Below are positions 50,586 through 61,845 of a stretch of 64,000 bases of DNA, one piece after another; the first letter of the stretch is position 1; the number at the start of each line of letters is the position of its first letter. The position numbers and the translations under genes were made by a program. Source of the stretch: Caprimulgus europaeus (Eukaryota > Chordata > Aves > Caprimulgiformes > Caprimulgidae); NCBI GenBank assembly GCA_907165065.1, contig OU015524.1, positions 39,127,295-39,191,294 of the forward strand. Direction: 5' to 3'. The notes below the pieces were generated by a model. It searched no databases and was not told where the DNA came from. It worked only from the letters and a program-made list of their open reading frames with translations.

Positions 50586-52519
50586 CATAGCCTCCTCTGT
50601 TTCCTTTCTCTCTTGAGGGTGTACTTTCCAGCCAAATTAAGAGATTATACTTGTAAATTTACTTTCCAGAGGCACTTGGGCTATTTTCCAAGTGACTCTG
50701 CACCTTACCTTCAACATATTCTATCATCTTCTAGGCTACATTTCAGAGATTTGCTGTTTTCAGCATTCCAGAGCCCCAACAGTTGAAAAACAGCTCCCCA
50801 CTGTTACAATGGCAACACTTCTGTTAAAGCAAAAGTATGTTCAAATAAACCGAAGTCAATGGGAGTTCCTCCTCAAATGAGCATGACAGGATACACACTG
50901 TAACTATAAATTAGTAGCACTGTACCACCAAACCGAGCCGGGAACTCTTGGACAAAAATCGGTTAGCTTTGCTAAGTAAAGACTGAATCATCTGAATTAT
51001 CTAAGGCAGCAGGATCTCTGCTAGCATAAACAGTGTTTTGCTACGTAAAAGCCAAAGCTGCACATGAGCAAGACCAAGGGGGCAGCGAGGTGGCCTCCCT
51101 TTCTCCATTGTTCTGTACGTAGCAGCTGATACCTTCTCTGGACAAGACCACACTACCTTACCCTCTCTGTCACAGAAGACCTCTCTCTCGCCCAACATAT
51201 CTTCTTCACATAAGCCATCCCTTATCACACCCAGCTGAGCAAATGAAACTCTCTCATCTCCTTTGCTAGAGAAGAACATATTTCCCTCTTGTCCTTCTGA
51301 AACTTTCTCCTTTCCCCAGCAGGCATGTCCCCCTCAGTAAGCACTGTCACCACATGTTGGCGAGAGGAGAGAGGAGGCAATGCTGAACTGGAGAGCTGTA
51401 AGTAGGGAACTTGGGGAAAAAAAGACAAAATGGTCATGAAGAAAGCATAGTGGCGTAAGAAAGAGGCTTTTTACATCAGCCTGTTTCCAGCAAGCCCTTG
51501 TAAAGAGACTGTCTTGCTGCCTGCAGTAAAAACTTCTGCAGTGTTACCATATCCCACCTCTTTAACTATTACCACTTTTGTCACTCAAACTTGAATAACT
51601 GCTTTCTGCTGATGACTTGAGCCTTTACTTTCAAAAAAGGCCACGAGAGCGCTTCCTGTCTTACAGTCAGTATCTCCACAACACATTTGGGGAACCAGTT
51701 CTATTCTGGGAAAGGCAAGAAAAAACATAAAATCTTAATCCTGTCTGGTGTGGCCCTTACAACTTTACTATTTTCAAGGTGTTTTTCTTGAGCTGGCACA
51801 TACTACTGACATTTGACTTTTATAATTTAACATTTGTCACTATAAACCAGCCACTCTGCAGCTAGAAAAATGTGTTCCTTTGGTTTAGGCTCTCTGTTTT
51901 CTTATCTGAAAGAGACAGAAAGTCTGAGCAAGGCTCACCTTACAAACTTGCAGCAGCAGGAAGCAGAAGAGAGAAAACTCTGGAAAAATAGGAAGATTAA
52001 AAATGGGGAGGAGAGACAGAAGAAGAGGAAAAACAAAAAGTGTTTTCTAATTGTTCCATGGATTGGCTTATGGCTCTGATAATGGATCAGCACTGATGGA
52101 CTTACAGCTGTACACATCTGGCACACAGGTGTTTGTGTCAGCATTTGATAGCCAGACAGCAGCCAGATTTTTAATTGGGTTGGGAAGAAGAGATGGAATA
52201 GCAGCAGGAAAATCTAAATATGAATGTGATGGTGGAAATCCAAGCCTTGCCCAATGAGCACTGCTATACAGCTGTCTAAAGCTCTGCAGCCCAGACTGAA
52301 TCTGTGGCCACAGCATGCACAGGGTATCCTAGAGGGAAGCTTCTTCTACAGCTACATGGTTGACAAACTCACCTGTTGCCAAAGGGGCAGAATTTGTCAG
52401 CACTCTTTTTATAGCACAAAGAACAGAAACAAACACAGAATAGCAGAAGCCTCGTCAGTTGTGCTGGAAAAAGCAGCAGCTCTGTTTTCTCCTCCTTGCT
52501 TTGTATTTTCCTGCCTGAA

Positions 52520-53110
52520 CATTGAAGGATTGCATTTGCTTTCTTAGCCACCAGAGCACACTATGAGCTTGTGTTCAACTTATTATTCACCTTGATGATC
52601 TAGTACTTTTCTGTATCATTGCTATAAGCAGTCTGGTGTCATGCATGCAACACAGATGTATCACAGTTGCATTTTTGCTTAAGTTTCCAGTCACCACATA
52701 GAACCGAGTTGCTATTGCTGCCTCTTCGTTCAACTGGGGGCCGGCTACAAATTTGACCCGACTATTGTTAGAATGAGATGCTTTCAAGAGTTTACAGTTA
52801 GCTTTATCAACCAAACATTTAGTCTCACTCCTCACACGTGGCAAATGTGTTGATACCTTTTTTTCTTCATAAAATCCTTCTGATTGCCATTGACAAAATG
52901 TTTGTTATTGTTGATAACCTTTTATCCACCTGTTCAAATCCATCTGGGATAAGCATGAAGCATGACTGACCTACGACTACATGGGCCAGACCTGTTAAAA
53001 TACTGGAATAACACTAGTTTTTCTTTGATCCTTTCAAACTTCCCTATTACTCCAAGCTTTGATAAGCATCAAATCAACAAATCACTTGAACCTCTAAGAG
53101 TAACCAGGCT
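52520..53110 (-). mobile_element. Ancient CR1 LINE fragment, minus strand
   Basis: A diverged reverse-orientation CR1. Recognisable blocks are TTGCATTTGCTTTCTTAGCC near 52530, GAGCACACTATGAGCTTG near 52554, GTTCAACTTATTATTCACC near 52573, and the later region TGACCTACGACTAC...TGGAATAACACTAGTTTTTC...GATCCTTTCAAACTTCC at 52966-53045. The middle is poorly preserved and may contain other sequence. The boundaries are approximate. Confidence 0.6.
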
Positions 53111-56100
53111 ACAGTAGCAATTATTGTTCTGACACACCCCCACATTTTCAAAAGTTAGCTTTCTTTTCCTGTGAGAAGAGCATTACAGTTCTTTGATGAA
53201 TGCCAGCACTGAGCTACTATTGACACTGTAACCAATGATTTCTCAAACAACTGTCATCCCTGAAGAACGGTAACTAAACATCACAAGTGTGAAGGTCAGG
53301 ACAGTATTTGTGACACTTATAAACTTACTGTTTTCCTGATGTATAAAGGGGTTTGTAGCAGCTTGTAACTGCCTTTCAAACGTGAGAATCATATGACTTT
53401 ATTTTAGGCAAACAATCATTAGAAAAATTATTTGTTTGGTTTTTGTTAACTCAGCTTTTGGAAACAACTTTACCAGTTTCTCCACTTCACACTGAGGTTC
53501 CAACCTGTTTCAGCAGAGCTACCTTTTGTTCATCTTGGATATACTCTCCTCAAGCAACACTCATTCAGTCTCTTCTCTAGTTTTTTTGTCACTATCAGTT
53601 TTCCATCCTTCTCAAGTTGACTGGAGAGGAGTTGGGAAGGTCAAGGATATAGATAGACTAGCATCAAAGCATTGCAAGCCTTGTACATCACCAATTACGC
53701 TCAGTTAAAACCTGAAGAGTTTTACTTCAGTTTTACAAAGCCATTTGAAATTGACACTTTTAAGTTGACTTTCTTGCATGTCCTTGAGTATGAAAACAAC
53801 AGATAACCCAAGTAATCTTAGCAAAACTGAAAGTAGAAGTAAAATCCTGCCCACTTTATTCAAATTAGATGGAGTTTATCTGTGTGCCATCGAGGAAACA
53901 GAATTAATTTTGTTCCTAACTACTGGGAAAGTATATCACAAAGACAACAGTCACTTCACAGTAATAATGAAGTCTCTCTCATGCATATTCACAGTCAGAG
54001 GCACATGAAAAATTGAAATACATTTGCCTCTTCTCTGTGTTTCCATTTTGAATTAGGTAATATTGTTAAAAACATGTAAATTGGAAATAGGAGTGGGTCT
54101 CCCCTCTGCACCAATTCTCAAATCTTTGTACATGTGGAGCATTCCGAGCTGCACACAAACCTGCTTTTATCACTCAGCAGCAGTCATATCTAACACTAGT
54201 TTTGACTGGGGATTTCCACCAGCTTTTTATCCCCACTGAACTAAAGAACATGCACATCAACATCTGCAGAGCTGTTATATGCCTTCTTTAGGAGCTATTT
54301 CCTTCATGTGAATGCACCCAGGAGCAAGCAAGTGGACAGTGTGACAGCTGAAGGGTTAGTTAAGACTGTGGAGAACAGTCTCAGATCACTGTGCAACCCT
54401 TGACGTTGCAGGGGGAGAAGATCAGGCACCTACTTGAAGCTGATCATGCAGATTGAGGCAGGGAACAAAGGACTGGGAGAGGAGACATCAAGGCAATGAT
54501 CTACAAAAGGAATTTTTTTTTTCCCCCCTAGCTGATTTCTGATACAAATAATTTGAAGGCCTACTGATGGGGACAGCAAAGATACAGAACTGCTGACCTA
54601 GAAGGAAGATCATAACATCTCTATTAGTGTATTGTATGTCACCCTGCTTTGCCAAAAGACTTTATGCTGAGTTTTAGGTGGACAGAAGTTGCATAAGAGC
54701 ATCCTGTAAGAAGCTCTGAGGTTTGACAGCACCTGTCTGAAACATCTTCCTTGACACATACCAGGCCTGCAGCAGGCTGCTGCTTTAAATAGTAGACACA
54801 TACCAGGTGCTGAGAGCCACTTGCTCCACAGACAGCTAATGTCCCCTGCTGTCTAGCCATACAGGCTCTCATAGTCTCACTTCAATCTGCTAAATCTTAC
54901 CCCCTCAATAACATTTGGCCTGTTATCATTTACCACCTTCTCCTCACCCAAAGCCATTCACCCACAAAAGGGCTGTCCTGCTTGCTCCTGCCACAGGATT
55001 TTTCAAACTTCCATTGTATCCAAGATCAAACCACATTCTGGTGACTCAGTTTCTTGGAAATCCCTTTTTTTTTCTCTCAGAGAAAGAAAAACAGCACCAT
55101 CTTATTCCTTTCCTGCCAGCAATACAAGGCCCATGCTCCCTCCCCCAGTTTGTGCAGCCCTTCACAGCCCAGCCTCAGGCTCACCAGGCTTATCAGTGCG
55201 TCTCAAACCCAGCAGATACCCTTTGACCCTTCTCCTGCCCCTCAGCTCTGACACTCCACCTCATTCTGTGCACTAATCCCAGGTTAACTGATACTATACT
55301 TACCACTTTGGATGTGCATGACATTATTCATTATTTTTACTAGCACTTGGGGGTTTTTTTTATTAATAATGTGAACTGAGAAAAGAAAAATCCCAGCACA
55401 ACCCACTGAAATTTTACTCTAACAATTCTAGATTATTGCAGGGTGCATTACATCTGTTTGTGAAAGCTCCTCAACTTTGATGTAATATCAGACTGTGACC
55501 AGATAGAGTTTTGTATTTATAGCTGTTTCCATTAACACAGTTCTATTAAAAGCTTGTTAATGATCTAATTATCAAATTGTCTAATTACGGTTTTGTTTAA
55601 TTTCTTTTGTGCACATGGAATCACTTGAATTTATTGTCTGTAATCCCTGGAACCCTAAAATGAAATGTAACATATCAAAGACTTTTCTTTGGAAGTGAAA
55701 TTTGTATATGTCAATACACTTCTCTCTCCAGAACTTTATCACTCCTGATACCCTCATATTCTACACATTTCTCATGTATGATAGTTTTGATATATTGATA
55801 CCATTTTTATGCTTGTACAAAAATATTACAGACATAAGAAAACAAATGAAAATGCACCACAAAAGTTAAAATCTTTATCTTAGAGGGTGCTGAGTGCTCA
55901 CAACCTCCATGCAGTGAAAGAAATCTAAGAGCATTAGAGCAGCCATGAAAGAACATTTACTCCACCTAGTATACAGGGCAGGAAGCAGGAGCACACCTCA
56001 GCTTTTCATCTGGGAATAATTTCAGGAGCAAAGTTGTTTGCAGATTTCCATTCCAGCTGCAAGATCAGTTTACATTTGGTTAGTCTTTGGGGTGGGCAAA

Positions 56101-59100
56101 GGGGAGTAGGAAGAAAAAACAAGATTGCAAAAGAGTTAATGAAAGTAACAAGAATCTGCCAGCTCTCAGCAGGAACAGAATTACACTGTCCACCATCTCA
56201 CATACAATATTAGGATAAACTGCAGTGCGTAGGATACCTTTTCACCAGGCAAGGCTCTGTTCTCCAGCCTTGGGGCTGTTGCACAGTTTAACTACCCCAA
56301 CACAGCTCCTCAAGTAGTGGAATGTGTGTTATGACAAGCCAGTAACACATAGCCTTTTTCAAAGTCTGCTGTAAACATACCTGCTAAATTTAATTAAACT
56401 GTGTGTGAAATTTCTACACAAACTATAAATTAATCTGTATATTTCTGCATATGCTTTAGCGCCAATTCAACAGATACTGTTGCATCAGCTGAGGCAGGGA
56501 TACCACAGGATTTGGTATTTGCACCAAGGATAGGTGACTGAGACCGGATTTGAGGGGCTGGTGAGTGCAGGAAGGTGCACAGGGAAGATAAGAAGCTGTG
56601 GTCAGGATGGAAGCTGTCAGGCTGCTGAGTGTAGCTTTATATGAGAAGAGCTCAAACTCCACTCACTGTGGCTTTTGCAGATACCAAAGGACCTGCTTTT
56701 AGCTGCTCCCTCACAAAGTGACCCAGAAGGCACCTACCACACCAGCAATGATCCAAGCTGACAGAGCTGAGGCTGTTCTGAGGGAAGGTACTGGCTTGGG
56801 TCCAGAGGCTGATGGGTCACTTGGCTATCAGGGAACTGGTGATGTGGGTATGGCAGAAACCATCATGGATCTGGTATATAGCACAATACAAATCTGTGGG
56901 CCTTGATCAGACCCCTGGAAACACTGCTGCTTCTGAACACTCACAGCCAGGAGCAAGCAACATGGTCAAATATTTACCACAACACTTTTCCAGGCTGGTA
57001 AATACTCTGTTTCGAGGGAGCTTTGGAATATAGCTACTAACCTCTTCTGTTGTCACCTATTGGAAAAGAACATGACAAACCGAAAAAAGTAGGCATCATT
57101 TCAGTTCAGGATTATTGGGTTTGTTCAGAAGTACTCACACTGTGCAACCCTAGGCTGTCACAGCCTCCACAGCCTGTATCCCATCCTCCACACTCACAAA
57201 ATCCCAAGCAATTCAAGTGGTGGAAGATGCAACAGGGCTCAGTAGGAAAGCGTTCTCACCAAGGTCTCAATGAAAGCATTCAGAGCTCAAGGAGGCCAAC
57301 CGCCCCCCTCCCCGCATGCATTCACCACAAACAGAAGCCTCAAGCCCTTTGCTGTGGGACCACAGGGGACAGGCACATAATGAGCCCTCACTGCCAAACA
57401 GCCTAGTGTTGCTGGCCCCCCATGACACCAATCTACAAGTGTGGGCTAAAAACATGCCTCCCCCACTCTCACCTCAGCTCACGTTCTCTCCTGAATAAGC
57501 TGGCTGCTGGCAAACCCAAGAGGGGATCAGCCTCATGACTTGTGTGGTCTGATGAGGGCTAAGATTACAAATCTTTTTCCAAATAGTCCCCAAGTGAGCC
57601 ATGCAAAAGAAAAAAATAAGAAAGAGGAAAAAAAAAAAAATGTGGGAGAGTGGAGAAAAATCTTCCAGTAGAGCCTGGTAACATTAGCCAGCCTAAAACC
57701 AAAATACAATGTTCCTCAGGTTACAGTATCAGCTGAAAAGCACTCTAACCAGGGGGGAGGAGAACAGACTTCCAACCTCTGCAAAGATTAAAGACACTGA
57801 TCGCCACTTCAGACTAATACAGGCCTCCTTGTGTACCCAGTCACTGCATGATCAATAAGGAAACGGGAAAAACGGGAATAGCATCTGAAAGGATGAAGCT
57901 GTTGGTTCTAGAGGTAGCCACTGCCACTGTGGCACTGCTCTTCAAATACACCTAATAAGGCCACCCACCCTCTCCTCCTAACCAAGGGCACCTCCTGTAA
58001 TTAATCTACGGAGCAACTCTCTGTAAACTCAGGCTCCAGGTTCTGCACTACCATAGATCAGAAATCAAACCTGATTTTAAGAATACTTGGACTTACCTCC
58101 TTAAATAATAGTTACTTTTGATCAGTAGAGTAACCCAGTGGACTCCTAAAACACCTTGTAAGAATTTTAGCAACCACTAAACCACTTAAGGATTTTAATT
58201 ATTATGTAAACATGTTATAAACTCTACATGCATGCATAATTCATGCAACCTGGGGAAAAAAAAAAAAAATCTACTTTTTGTTATTTAGTGATGAATAAGA
58301 TGACATCTGTATTTAGATCCGGGGGAGAGGGCAGAGGGAGAAGACAAGTAGTGCCAACATCACCTTGGAAAGATGCTTCAAGGAAAAACAGTGCAGGGAA
58401 AGGGGGAAACAATGAGTTGTTATTAGTTGTTACTGTACTGGCTTAAATTTATTTTTGTCTGAATAGCTGAAAGCTACATACCCAAAGGAAAACAAACAAA
58501 CAAAAAAAGGTAAAGAAATCCAACTTCAGTTGTGAGATAGAAAGCTCTCCTACCTCTGCATTACCTTATTTTCCTTAGTTTCACTTCCAGAGTCTGGGTC
58601 TCATTAATTTAAATTCAATATTAGTCTCTATTTACCCCTCATGCATATCTCTACTCCTGACTCACACAGACCTGGGCAGTTCCTTCAGAGGTGTCTTTGT
58701 TCTTCTCTGAAGCAGACAGGGCACAGGCTAAGGAGCACAGTGTCTTGGAATTAACATCAAGCCTTATTATTTCCAATGCAGTAGCAGAAGAGCAGCACTG
58801 AGATGAAGATAGAGTGGAAGTGGGAAGGCAGAAGGAGTCTGAGCACATCAGCAGTGACTAAAGGTGTCACTATGGCTTTAGGCTAGATTCACAAAGCACT
58901 GCAATCTGAAGCATCTTGCTTGTCCTTTGCAGCCAGCTCCCATAGCAGTATCTGGAACCTGCAGCGTGGTGCCTGCAGCCCTTAGATAAGCCATGAGGAA
59001 CAGTGTGGACACTTCAGTGGTGACACCTGGCAGAGGAACCATGTAACCTCACAAAGAAACTACCGCACATGAGGTTGTATCTTTTAATTATAAACCTCCA

Positions 59101-59253
59101 GAGCTGTGTTCCACCAAGATTCACTCATCAGATCCTCCCTAACTGCCAAGGCAGCTGCACCATTCTCCCCACACAACAGTAAGGCTGCACCCCTTTAGGC
59201 CAACAGCACTTGGCAGAGCAGCCTTCCAGGGTTTTAAAACCTCCATCTCCCCA
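53111..59253. other. AT-rich intron sequence with a TAAT-rich segment
   Basis: No exon was recognised. The segment at 55400-55800 is unusually rich in TAATTA/ATTAAC-type words. A region of higher GC at 56640-57500 has several short frames on both strands (up to 118 codons at 57050-57406) with no recognisable product. A-rich runs occur at 57627-57640 and 58256-58269. Confidence 0.5.
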
Positions 59254-59801
59254 CATCCTGGCTTCACTAGGATAGAGTTAATTTTCTTCTTAGTAGCTAA
59301 AATAGCTGTGTTTTGGTTTCAGTATGGGATTTGTTATGAGAAGAATGTTGACAAGGTACTAATGTTATTAGTTGTTGCTCATTCAAGGTCATAATGCTTT
59401 TTTGCTAGTTTGCAAGTGCAAAGGACTGGGAGGGAGAAAGCACAGTAATTAGCAAAACGTGAAACTGGCATTTGGATGTGCCAATGAGATATTCCACATC
59501 ATACCATGTCGTGGCCAGAAAGCAGGGGTATTCTCTTGGGGATCGCTCGGGCTTGCTCTCCCAGGATTGCGGCTTTGGTTTCAGGGCTGTGGGATCACTG
59601 GCTGGGGACAGGCTGACCATCAGTTGGCAGGTGGTGAGCAACTGCACTGTGCATCACTCATTTGCATATTCTGTTATTACTACTATTATTATTATTTTAA
59701 CTCAATTAGTAAATTGGTTTTATCTCAATCCATGAGTTTTCTTACTTCTCCCCTTCTGTTTCTCTCCCCTACTCCCTGGCAGGGGGTGAGTGACACAACC
59801 A
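59254..59801 (+). mobile_element. Solo LTR of the same family as 34355-34990, 3' part deleted
   Basis: Shares the layout of the LTR at 34355: TAGAGTTAATTTTCTTCTTAG near 59274, a 23-base block at 59465-59487 identical to 34566-34588, GATATTCCACATCATACC near 59488, GGTGGTGAGCAACTGCACTG near 59630, a TTATTATTATT run at 59675-59695, and a TGGCAGGGGGTGAGTGA tail. The start reads CATCCTGG where TGTCCTGG is expected, so the terminal TG is mutated. The end is about 60-90 bases shorter than in the sister copy. No target duplication is recognisable. Frames of 120 and 87 codons at 59459-59821 lie in the LTR and are not genes. It is antisense to KIF26B. Confidence 0.82.
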
Positions 59802-61604
59802 AAGTCCCTGAATTCAACTGACCTAATTTAATACATCTAAGACCACACTTCCAGATTAGAAATTGCCACCTTATACAGCTTCTGGAAATTCACTGCCACT
59901 ACCTCTAAATCTGAAGCTTAGTTTTAGATATTCCACGTGTTAAGTTAGAAGTGACAAATTATCCTCAAAGATCACATGGGCTTTGCTACATTGGGATAGA
60001 GGGGAGGAAGAAATAAAAAACAATAATAATAAGAAAAAGAAGCAGCCACCAAGTAATCAAAATACTAAAAAAATGGAACAGAATCTCAATTATCAGCCCC
60101 TCTACTCAGGACCTTGGCAAAGGATAGAGATTGCCCTACGATTACTTTGTATTTACTTTCTTATGAGCAGAGTAACACAGGCACAAGAGCCCTAGGACAT
60201 TGTATTACTCAAGCTAGCAAGAATACTGTAGGACAAACAAACTGCACTTGCAAACTGGGAGCTGTATGTAAGGACTCGATTCCTATATGTCATCAGACCA
60301 TTTTGGAAGCATACAGTGGTCCCACTTCACATGTTTAAAGTGGAAGGGTTTTTTTTCTTACCCATACTTCAAGCTACAGGTGGAAATACATTTGCATTGC
60401 ACAATCAAGTTGCTCACTATATTTTCATTACAAGCATTTTAGCTATTTTTGTAGCCATTTGTACAGTTTAATATTAATAACCACAACTGTGGCTCCAGCT
60501 CACAGTCTCTGTCTGAAGTTATTTCATCAACACAACACAAGCTGCATGTAAGTCCTTCAAGGCTTTTCCAGAAGTGATACTAGAACACTAGGATCTTTTT
60601 GTTCTGTTTGTGTTTACAGAGTCTGCATTGAGGACTCCAGTGATTACCATAGGGACTGGCTGTCTGGAGCTACTGGGAAGTCCAACTCCCCCTCCTGCCC
60701 CTTCTCCCACAATTTTAAATGCTTTTGGTGTTCTCATCTAAACCCTGCATTTAGTATTGTAATTCAACTCACTCTCCCATGTTACTATCCATAGAATGTT
60801 TTCTGGCTTGCTCACAAAACTCCACCAGAGACCGTTTTTGGCATTTACTTCTACAGCATTTTGTGAATTTATTACGCGAAACTTAAGGGACACAGAAAAA
60901 GAAGGATTATAAAGACCTCATTTGGTATCCAGTGCAAACATAAATGTAACAAAATTTGATGTATGTATATACACTCAGAGTTTTTATGGCTTCTTTTTTT
61001 AAATTAAACATTGAATACACTACTGCATATTAGGGTCATTTTGTTTCTAGGGAGAGTTATACCTGCACAGCTAGAACATTTTACACCATCTTCCAGAACA
61101 GATGTGAACTTCTGTTTTCCCACCCCACCTCCTGCCAACCAGGCTTTGTACGCAATTATTTTCACATTTATTCTTGGCAGCAATGCCAGCCATGTCAGAT
61201 GTAAGGTGTTACCAGTGTTCTTAAACACAAATAAGCACTGAAATGTCTCTCTTCTGAGCTCTGTTATGGCTAGTTTCCTCATGTTCATATTAAAAAATTG
61301 ACACAGAACCTCTCCTTTGCTACTTAATAACATATAAATCAGCTTTCAGAGGACAATGCAAAAATAAATCTCAAAGGTTTGAAGACAGTAGGAGTCATTT
61401 CCTCTTAATCACATTTAGAAATGTGTTTAACTTCAAGAAGGGAATTTGCAGTTCAACTAATAAATAACTCTGACTCCTTCCTGACAACATCAGACACAAA
61501 CAGAAAACACAAAAACATGTACTTCCTATACTCTTCTTGCCCAGGTCCCCAGTTCTGGCTGAGCCGAGAGTGCTTGGTAGAATCTGGGTGATGAAAGCAA
61601 AGCA
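59802..61604. other. AT-rich intron sequence without recognised features
   Basis: No exon or clear repeat was seen. There is a short A/T-rich AAT-type run near 60018-60042. Confidence 0.5.
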
Positions 61605-61845
61605 ACAGAATCATAGAATGGTTGAAGTTAGAAGTGACCTCTGGAGGTCATCTGGTCCTGCTCAAGCAGGGCCACCTAGAACAGGCTGCGAAGAAACACA
61701 TCTAGACAGCCTTTGAGTATCTCCAAGATGGGAGACCCTACAACTTCTCTGGGCAGCGTGTGCCAGTGTTCAGTCATCCTCACTGAAAGTGTTTCCTGAA
61801 GTTGAGATGGAACCTCCTAACACTTTTCCCTCATTTCTTTTGGAG
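61605..61845 (-). mobile_element. CR1 LINE fragment (3' end), minus strand
   Basis: Begins ACAGAATCATAGAATGGTTG and continues AGAAGTGACCTCTGGAGG, TCATCTGGTCCTGCTCAAGC, AGGGCCACCTAGAACAGGCT, GGGAGACCCTACAACTTCTC and TGGGCAGCGTGTGCCAGTGT. This is the reverse complement of a CR1 3' region, moderately diverged. It fades out after TTCTTTTGGAGCCATCC. It is sense-oriented relative to KIF26B. Confidence 0.88.

Larger units (their letters stand above)
46013..52519. other. AT-rich intron sequence with possible conserved segments
   Basis: No exon or transposon was recognised. It contains an A run (46509-46523), the duplications at 47081-47136 and 48738-48789, a TAAA microsatellite (50570-50585), and two non-repeat segments that could be conserved non-coding elements (47430-47815 and 50250-50520). 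Confidence 0.5.

Noticed and set aside
57050-57406. A 118-codon plus-strand frame in a GC-richer patch
   Set aside because: Low-complexity Pro/Gln/His/Ser composition, frames open on several strands, no recognisable family and no splice context.
34355-59801. The two related LTRs as the ends of one provirus
   Set aside because: The distance is 24 kb and a conserved KIF26B exon lies between them, so they are independent insertions.
59459-59821. Overlapping 120- and 87-codon plus-strand frames
   Set aside because: They are inside a solo LTR; no retroviral protein is encoded there.
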